From Thiopontia sp964344135 (GTDB lineage Bacteria > Pseudomonadota > Gammaproteobacteria > GCF-002020875): a stretch of DNA of 19,780 nucleotides. Position numbers and translations under genes: made by a program. The DNA lies in NCBI GenBank assembly GCA_964344135.1, contig CAYFMF010000029.1:1-19780 (forward strand), read 5' to 3'. The notes under the pieces are model-generated. The model did no database searches. It worked only from the letters and a program-made list of their open reading frames with translations, and was not told where the DNA came from. Shown here piece after piece: positions 15,562 to 19,780 of this stretch (positions are counted from its first letter, which is position 1; each line of letters opens with the position of its first letter).

Positions 15562-16362
15562 TGAACTCCCTGGCCCCATACGCAATGTCTTCTCCCTCAG
15601 CTGGCGTACACGCTCCTTCAGTCGCTCCGTACGCTGCCGGTTCATGTTGTTCCGGGCAATCTTGCTCACCGACTCCGCCACCAGGGTTTCGGTCTCAACC
15701 ACTGCCTGATCGATATCATTGACCACCCGCTCCGCCCCTTTTGTTGCCTGAATGGCCTGACGGGTTGATTCGCGGGCATTCTCGGTTGCCTCCAGGGTCT
15801 GCTCGGTGACCTGCTGTGCCTCTTCAATGGTGAGATTGCTCTCCTGAATGGCCTCACGCGCCTCCTGAACCGCAAGATTGGAGCGTTCGGTCATCTCCCG
15901 TGCCAGTTTTGCCACCCTCTGTGCCTCTTCGGCCGCTCGGTTGGCCTCCTCAATGGCAACCCGCTCCTGCTCAATAACGGCTCGAGTCTGGGCGGTCACC
16001 TCCTGGGCATGCCGGGTCGCGCTTTGTGCCTTCTCAACCGCCTGCTCCGCAAGAGAGGTGACCTTCTCGGTCATGGAACTTGCCTGACGCGCTCTCTCTG
16101 CATAATTTCTCGCCACGCCAGCCGTCTCGGCCACAATCTCTGCAGCCAGCTCGGAGACCTCCGCTGCCGCATTGGCATCCGTTGCTGCAACACTCGCACG
16201 TACCGCACTGTTCTCCGTATGGCGTGCAATGTCACGCTCTGCCTTATCGACGGCCGGTTGCTTGATTGCACTGATGTTACTCCCTTCACTCTGCTGACGG
16301 CTCTCACCCTCAATGGGTGTATCCCCCTGCTGTTCAACTGTCGCTTTTGGTAAATTTGACAT
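15520..16362 (-). CDS. Ala/Glu-rich coiled-coil protein of the ParA-like locus
   Basis: 280 residues that I cannot assign to a named family. After a ~40-residue polar, probably disordered N-terminus, residues ~40-255 are an almost unbroken Ala/Glu/Gln/Arg helix without Pro or membrane segments, as in a long coiled coil or apolipoprotein-like amphipathic helix (AIEEANRAAEEAQRVAKLAR is typical). At 242-255 it carries RQRTERLKERVRQL, nearly the same as the C-terminal end of the acidic protein at 18089-18544. The last ~25 residues are flexible and Gly/Ser-rich. A strong ribosome-binding site, GGGGAG (16371-16376), lies 8 nt before the ATG, so it can be translated independently. It is the last gene of the locus, separated from the ATPase gene by 77 nt containing a 16-bp palindrome, and it overlaps the end of mfd by 42 nt. 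Likely a structural or adaptor partner; the function is unknown. Confidence 0.8.
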   Translation of the reverse strand: MSNLPKATVEQQGDTPIEGESRQQSEGSNISAIKQPAVDKAERDIARHTENSAVRASVAATDANAAAEVSELAAEIVAETAGVARNYAERARQASSMTEKVTSLAEQAVEKAQSATRHAQEVTAQTRAVIEQERVAIEEANRAAEEAQRVAKLAREMTERSNLAVQEAREAIQESNLTIEEAQQVTEQTLEATENARESTRQAIQATKGAERVVNDIDQAVVETETLVAESVSKIARNNMNRQRTERLKERVRQLREKTLRMGPGSSSADIAGGLQSQEQ

Positions 16363-16423
16363 CTATCTATCTCCCCGTTCTCTATTGTCCAACCAATGTG
16401 GCTCCAGAAGTATTCCGGGCAGG

Positions 16424-16439
16424 ACAGGTCATGACCTGT
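16424..16439. promoter_or_regulatory. 16-bp perfect palindrome between the ATPase and coiled-coil genes
   Basis: ACAGGTCATGACCTGT is fully self-complementary and directly abuts the ATPase stop codon at 16440-16442. As RNA it could form a 6-8 bp hairpin with a CAUG loop, but no T-run follows, so a simple terminator is unlikely. A dimeric-repressor operator or an mRNA-processing or partial attenuation hairpin, separating expression of the strongly translated downstream gene, would fit. Confidence 0.5.
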
Positions 16440-17291
16440 TCAACCCTGCAACCTCCTGAGCCGCTCCCTCAATTGTCGATTTTTTTCCCTGAAATGCAAA
16501 ATATCCGGATCCTGAAGAGCGGGATCAACCGGGGTTATGGAAAACTCCCCCTGCCCACCCTCCGGGATCAACATCCTGGTGGCCTCCTCAACCCGCCTGA
16601 GTGCAGCCTTCATCTTCAGAGAGGTTTCACCCCCTTCGTTCAGCCTGCGCCCCAACGGTGTCCCGGAGACCGACTCCAGCTGCACCAGATCACTATCCAG
16701 CAGACGCAACACCCTCTCCCACTCCTGCCGATTCTTCCCCCCGGACCAGCCACCCGCTCCGGACTCACCCAACTCCGCCAGTTTCGCAACCAGAGGAACC
16801 CTGTACTGCCCAAGAAACTCGCGCAATTCCAGAATCTTCGCCGACTCCTCACGGTAACGTGTCACGATCACCAGAAAGCGCTTTCTGTAGGCACGCAGGC
16901 TGCGCAACAGCATCTCCATCTGCGGAAAAAGCTGCTCCGTCTGCAACTGCTGTAACTCAACTGGAAAAAGCAGGGCGTCTGAACGGAACAGAAGATCTGC
17001 CCTCTCCCGCCCCTGCAACTCGTTCGGAGTATCAATGATCAGCCGCTCTGTCCCCGCCGGAACCCGCCGCAACCAGCTTGTGATCCGTCCCTTGTGTCGT
17101 GATGACTCAATCAGGGCAACCTGCTCCTCCATGCCGGGAACCGCCCTGACCCGCTGTGCCAGGCTCTTCTGGTAGCTATAGTCCACCAGAGTCACCGCCT
17201 CGCCCTGCTGCAGATAATGGTGAGCCAGATTCAGCACAACGGTACTCTTGCCACAGGCCTGTTGTGGTGATGTAACCAGGATCGTTCTCAT
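16440..17291 (-). CDS. ParA/MinD-like P-loop ATPase with non-canonical Walker A
   Basis: 283 residues. The N-terminus MRTILVTSPQQACGKSTVVL has the position and fold pattern of a ParA/MinD/SIMIBI ATPase. In the deviant Walker A (KGGxGKT) the signature Lys is replaced by Gln: Q10-Q11-A12-C13-G14-K15-S16, with the P-loop Lys (K15) kept. A Walker A'-like Asp (LVDYSYQKS, D37) and a Walker B-like RLIIDTPNE (D87) follow, so nucleotide binding is likely. Residues ~100-165 fit the usual alpha/beta core (LFPVELQQLQTEQL; VIVTRYREES). The C-terminal ~70 residues are helical and end NRQLRERLRRLQG, like the shared motif of the two soluble coiled-coil partners. ParA relatives position DNA, carboxysomes, chemoreceptor arrays or poles; some McdA-type members also lack the signature Lys. 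The start overlaps the stop of the membrane coiled-coil gene (ATGA), so the two are coupled. The cargo is unknown. Confidence 0.82.
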   Translation of the reverse strand: MRTILVTSPQQACGKSTVVLNLAHHYLQQGEAVTLVDYSYQKSLAQRVRAVPGMEEQVALIESSRHKGRITSWLRRVPAGTERLIIDTPNELQGRERADLLFRSDALLFPVELQQLQTEQLFPQMEMLLRSLRAYRKRFLVIVTRYREESAKILELREFLGQYRVPLVAKLAELGESGAGGWSGGKNRQEWERVLRLLDSDLVQLESVSGTPLGRRLNEGGETSLKMKAALRRVEEATRMLIPEGGQGEFSITPVDPALQDPDILHFREKNRQLRERLRRLQG

Positions 17292-18043
17292 GGGAAGCGG
17301 TAAACCATCGGCCTGGAGCTGTTGTAGCTGTAGGGTGCAGCCGGCGAATCCTCCTGCTCTACAACCTGTTCCTCTTCCCTCTCCTCAAGCTCGGCCATCG
17401 TCTCAGCGATCTCATCCAGTTTCGTGGAGATGGTCACCTTCATCCCGCCAACTGAGAGGTTGAGTCTGCCCAGCCCCTCCTCAAGAGTGGTGATTCTCTC
17501 CTCGCCAATGGCCGCTCCGGGTGGCTGGGGGAGCTTCTCTGAACGCGCCTCCCTCAGCTGCTGCAGTTGCAAGGTCAATGCCTCCACCTGCTCTTTCTGG
17601 GACTCAACCACCTTCTGACTCTCCGCCTCCACCCGGGCCTGCCTCTCAATCTGTTGTTGAAGCTGAACCATAACCCCCTGTTCCCGCTCCAGTCCAGAGA
17701 TTCCTCTGGAGTAGAGGGACGCACTGTACTCCTCCATGCTGGCAATGGTCTGCTGTTGCTGCTGCAACTGCCGCTCCAGCTGGCCATTCTGCAGCGTGAG
17801 ATAATAGATTCCCCCAAACAGTGCCATGGTTGTCAGAAAGGTAAGCAGCTGGATCCAGAAGAGAGCACCACCACTCCTGCCACCGGCTGATGAAGCAGCC
17901 TCATCAATGGCGCTGCGAACCGCGGAACGGACCTCGCTGCCAATTGCAACAACGCTCTCTGCAGCCAGCAGAGCTGTCTCTGCGGCGAAATTGGCACGCT
18001 CTCCGGTCTCTGCAACCGTTTTCAGGGAGTCAGAAAGTTCCAT
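17288..18043 (-). CDS. Single-pass membrane coiled-coil protein of the ParA-like locus
   Basis: 251 residues, no family recognised. Residues 1-55 are an Ala-rich helix resembling those of the neighbouring soluble proteins; a Gly/Ser linker follows; one transmembrane helix lies at ~60-84 (ALFWIQLLTFLTTMALFGGI and following). Residues 85-170 are a Gln/Glu-rich coiled coil (QLERQLQQQQQTIASMEEY), then a Pro-containing break, a second short coil (~181-225) and an acidic tail ending in a Tyr/Ser/Pro stretch. The topology is not fixed by the sequence. It looks like a membrane tether or scaffold. Upstream AGAGAGG supplies the ribosome-binding site. It overlaps the ATPase gene by 4 nt and follows the acidic coiled-coil gene after 45 nt. 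Confidence 0.8.
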   Translation of the reverse strand: MELSDSLKTVAETGERANFAAETALLAAESVVAIGSEVRSAVRSAIDEAASSAGGRSGGALFWIQLLTFLTTMALFGGIYYLTLQNGQLERQLQQQQQTIASMEEYSASLYSRGISGLEREQGVMVQLQQQIERQARVEAESQKVVESQKEQVEALTLQLQQLREARSEKLPQPPGAAIGEERITTLEEGLGRLNLSVGGMKVTISTKLDEIAETMAELEEREEEQVVEQEDSPAAPYSYNSSRPMVYRFP

Positions 18044-18059
18044 AACCCTCTCTGAGAGT

Positions 18060-18076
18060 GACGATCAAACCCATTG
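18060..18076 (-). repeat. Leader repeat, copy B
   Basis: On the minus strand this reads CAATGGGTTTGATCGTC, matching 16 of 17 bases of the copy at 18571-18587. It lies 16 nt before the ATG of the membrane coiled-coil gene. No -35 or -10 boxes flank this copy, so it is not simply a second promoter. Confidence 0.6.
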
Positions 18077-18088
18077 CAGATCCAGCCA

Positions 18089-18544
18089 TTAGCGCGAAAG
18101 TCCCTTCACCCGCTCACGCAGCTGTTCCGTGCGTTGTCGGATTGCATCACTGTTGCTCTTCAGTGCTGTCAGATACTCCTCCATCTCCCCACTTACCATC
18201 AGGCTGACAGATTGACTCTCTGCCATGCTCTTGATCTCATCCATCGCCTCCTGAACCAGCTCACGCGCCTCCTCTGTGGAGTGACTTGCCATCTCGGTCG
18301 CATCATTTGCCAGATCTGCCGCCTCATGTGCCAGTTCAACCGCATTGAGGATCGCCTCCTCCAGTCCGACCGATTGTGAAGCGTCAGCCTCGACATTGAC
18401 CACCTCATCCTCAATCCGCTCAGGGGTTGGGTCTTGAACCTCAGCTCCCTCCCCGGAGTGCTGACGCTCCCGCTCCGCCGCCTCGGCAAACATTGCCTCC
18501 AGCTCCTCCTCACCCGGCTCTATACTGTTTTCTTCTTCACTCAT
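18089..18544 (-). CDS. Acidic coiled-coil protein, first gene of the ParA-like locus
   Basis: 151 residues, no family recognised. The first ~58 residues are strongly acidic and probably disordered (EEENSIEPGEEELEAMFAEA). Residues ~60-112 form an Ala/Glu amphipathic helix (NAVELAHEAADLANDATEMA), related in style to the 280-residue protein of the same locus. The C-terminus RQRTEQLRERVKGL (136-149) closely matches RQRTERLKERVRQL in that protein. I chose the ATG at 18544 because GGAG lies 9 nt upstream; the in-frame ATG at 18559 overlaps that site. It is the first gene after the predicted promoter at 18565-18593. The acidic disordered start with a helical end suits an adaptor or ATPase-activating partner, but this is inference. 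Confidence 0.8.
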   Translation of the reverse strand: MSEEENSIEPGEEELEAMFAEAAERERQHSGEGAEVQDPTPERIEDEVVNVEADASQSVGLEEAILNAVELAHEAADLANDATEMASHSTEEARELVQEAMDEIKSMAESQSVSLMVSGEMEEYLTALKSNSDAIRQRTEQLRERVKGLSR

Positions 18545-18564
18545 AACTTCTCTCTCCATGACAG

Positions 18565-18593
18565 ATTATTGACAATCAAACCCATTGAACCAA
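18565..18593 (-). promoter_or_regulatory. Sigma-70-type promoter for the ParA-like locus
   Basis: On the minus strand TTGGTT (18593-18588), a 17-bp spacer and AATAAT (18570-18565) lie 20 nt before the start at 18544. The spacing is ideal, the -10 matches 5 of 6 and the -35 matches 3 of 6 consensus bases. The spacer is exactly the repeated element found again at 18060-18076, so it could also bind a regulator. Confidence 0.5.
18571..18587 (-). repeat. Leader repeat, copy A
   Basis: CAATGGGTTTGATTGTC on the minus strand differs by one base from the copy at 18060-18076. It occupies the spacer of the predicted promoter of the coiled-coil locus, 26 nt before the start codon. Confidence 0.6.
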
Positions 18594-18657
18594 TATACAG
18601 CATAATTCATGCCAACCACCAAACTACAGCCCGCTGGCTGACAAATCCGGGATAAAG

Positions 18658-18673
18658 TGGCACCAAACATGCA
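18658..18673 (+). promoter_or_regulatory. Sigma-54-type promoter for the diguanylate cyclase gene
   Basis: TGGCAC-caaac-ATGCA carries the -24 GG (18659-18660) and -12 GC (18671-18672) with exactly 10 bp between, and matches the consensus TGGCACG-N4-TTGCW except for two positions. The start site would be near 18684, giving a leader of ~26 nt before the ATG at 18710. Known sigma-54 promoters need an activator bound upstream; none is identified here. Confidence 0.55.
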
Positions 18674-18678
18674 TGTTT
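18665..18678. repeat. 14-bp palindrome overlapping the -12 element
   Basis: AAACATGCATGTTT is fully self-complementary and covers the -12 half of the sigma-54-like promoter. It could be a repressor operator. A 14-bp perfect palindrome may also arise by chance in a window this size. Confidence 0.4.
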
Positions 18679-18709
18679 CCTGTTACAGACAACCACTAGA
18701 GTAACCGTC

Positions 18710-19720
18710 ATGGGATATGCGCTTAAACAGCAGGAGTTCGAAATTGCACAGCTGGTGCATCAATGGTCACCCACGAAGAGAGAGAAACAGCTGCAACAAC
18801 AGATACTCAACAGGTCCATTGAGATGGAGCTGCTCCAGGAACTTCAATCAAAACTTGATATATCTTCCATATCCATATCATTTTCAAGAATAATATCTTC
18901 AATAATTCCGCATTCCGGGATCTCCATAAGTGGCAGCCATCCTGCAATGGAAGCAACTGCCGGGGAGTATGGCAACTACCAGGAGGGTGTTGACCTGATT
19001 CTCAATGGAGAGAATCTTGGAACTGCAACCCTGATGGGGTGGCAACCATTCAATCAGTATGCGGCAATCTGTTTCCGCTACCTGGCAAGACACATGGTCT
19101 ACCCGATCAAAAATGCCCTGCTGGTCAACAACCTGAAAAAAGAGACACTGACCGACCCGCTCACCCGGACACTCAACCGAACCGCCCTTCACCACGACCT
19201 GGAGCAGGAAATTCGGCTATCGCTGAGAGAGCGTATACCCTTCACCCTGACCATGATCGATATCGACCACTTCAAGCGGGTCAATGACCGTCATGGCCAT
19301 ACTACAGGTGACCGGGTCCTGAAAATCCTCAGCAGGGAGATCCGTCAGCAGATCCGTCAATCCGACAGACTCTACCGTTATGGCGGGGAGGAGTTCACGC
19401 TACTACTGCACAACACAACCATTGGACACAGCAGCAGGAAGATCCAGGCTATCCTCAACACAATCGAGAGATACCCTTTCACGACTGCAGAGATTGATAG
19501 AGATCCCTCAATCAAGGATAATGGCAGCACCTCCCTCCAGAACTGCTCCGAAGGGCGCGCGCGCGTGCCAGAGCGGAAAGCCGGCCTGTTTCAGATCACA
19601 CTCAGTGCCGGCCTTACTGAGTGGAGAGCGGGAGACAGGGCCGAGTCACTAATCAAACGTGCCGATCAGGCACTCTACTGCTCCAAGTCGAACGGGCGCA
19701 ACCAGCTAAGAGAGCTGTAA
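18710..19720 (+). CDS. Diguanylate cyclase (GGDEF) with GAF-like N-terminal region
   Basis: 336 residues. The GGDEF domain (~145-336) makes c-di-GMP from two GTP: TDPLTRTLNR at 148-157, metal-binding DIDHFKRVND at 184-193, catalytic GGEEF at 225-229, SAGLTEW at 299-305 and ADQALYCSKSNGRN at 318-331. An intact inhibitory I-site, RQSD (216-219), sits the standard five residues before GGEEF, so product inhibition is expected. Residues ~35-140 could be a small sensory domain (GAF-like by pattern: NLGTATLMGWQPFNQYAAIC and following), which I cannot name with certainty. There is an unusual ~35-residue hydrophilic insert at ~258-292 between core strands. No membrane segment. The ribosome-binding site is weak. 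The response-regulator gene begins 19 nt after its stop, so the two probably form an operon. Confidence 0.92.
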   Translation: MGYALKQQEFEIAQLVHQWSPTKREKQLQQQILNRSIEMELLQELQSKLDISSISISFSRIISSIIPHSGISISGSHPAMEATAGEYGNYQEGVDLILNGENLGTATLMGWQPFNQYAAICFRYLARHMVYPIKNALLVNNLKKETLTDPLTRTLNRTALHHDLEQEIRLSLRERIPFTLTMIDIDHFKRVNDRHGHTTGDRVLKILSREIRQQIRQSDRLYRYGGEEFTLLLHNTTIGHSSRKIQAILNTIERYPFTTAEIDRDPSIKDNGSTSLQNCSEGRARVPERKAGLFQITLSAGLTEWRAGDRAESLIKRADQALYCSKSNGRNQLREL

Positions 19721-19739
19721 CATTAAAGAAAAGAAGAAA

Positions 19740-19780
19740 ATGAAGAAAATTCTGATCGCCGATGACTCAAGATCTGTCAG
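19740..19780 (+). CDS. Response regulator receiver protein, 5' end only
   Basis: The frame from the ATG at 19740 reads MKKILIADDSRSV to the window edge, the standard start of a CheY-type receiver domain with the acidic pair DD that binds Mg2+ near the phospho-acceptor Asp. The rest lies outside the window, so the output domain is unknown. The gene lies 19 nt after the diguanylate cyclase stop, with a purine-rich AAGAAGAAA run before the ATG as a weak ribosome-binding site. Confidence 0.85.
   Translation, partial: MKKILIADDSRSV

Noticed and set aside
1..19780. CRISPR array, tRNA, rRNA, insertion sequence or replication origin
   Set aside because: No regularly spaced repeats, cloverleaf, rRNA segment, transposase frame or DnaA-box cluster was seen on either strand.

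Overview
The window looks like chromosome of a Gram-negative, LPS-bearing gammaproteobacterium. Lipid A and Kdo genes (lpxK, kdsB), an ExbB/ExbD pair, a Lol lipoprotein-release ABC transporter divergent from mfd, and comEC form a neighbourhood typical of that class. No rRNA, tRNA or species marker is present, so I do not name a genus. The DNA is fairly GC-rich by eye, except for the first ~1.8 kb, which looks like accessory DNA.

Layout. (1) 1-1835 is an accessory patch. It holds a minus-strand higB toxin - higA antitoxin - GDCCVxC-type cysteine protein operon, a hairpin-rich stretch, and the 3' remnant of a Fic-family gene that breaks off exactly at an 18-bp-arm inverted repeat. (2) 1836-6393 is a tight minus-strand operon, exbB-exbD-lpxK-trm112-kdsB, followed after 14 nt by an unusual Rieske / glutamate-synthase-FMN-domain fusion. 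Most junctions overlap by 4-11 nt. (3) 6516-7187 is a plus-strand membrane methyltransferase-like gene whose 3' end overlaps comEC (minus, to 9444). (4) 9507-10022 is a DUF2062 membrane protein. Its stop codon abuts that of lolD. (5) 10023-11964 is lolC/E-lolD on the minus strand, divergent from mfd (12082-15561). (6) 15520-18544 is a minus-strand four-gene locus that I cannot assign to a known system: an acidic coiled-coil protein, a membrane-anchored coiled-coil protein, a ParA/MinD-like ATPase with a non-canonical P-loop, and a long Ala/Glu-rich coiled-coil protein. (7) 18710-end is a divergent diguanylate cyclase gene followed by the start of a response-regulator gene, with a good sigma-54-type promoter match in front.

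How it fits together. Regions 2-5 are envelope, DNA-uptake and repair housekeeping. Region 6 is the best candidate for an undescribed system. Three of its four products (both soluble coiled-coil proteins and the ATPase) carry a similar basic C-terminal or near-C-terminal helix, (Q/R)L(R/K)ER(V/L)(R/K)xL. The fourth has one membrane segment. The two most upstream genes share a nearly identical 17-nt leader element. I infer a ParA-type spatial-organisation module (ATPase, membrane tether and coiled-coil partners), possibly linked to the neighbouring c-di-GMP and response-regulator genes. That function is a hypothesis; the gene structure and motifs are visible directly.
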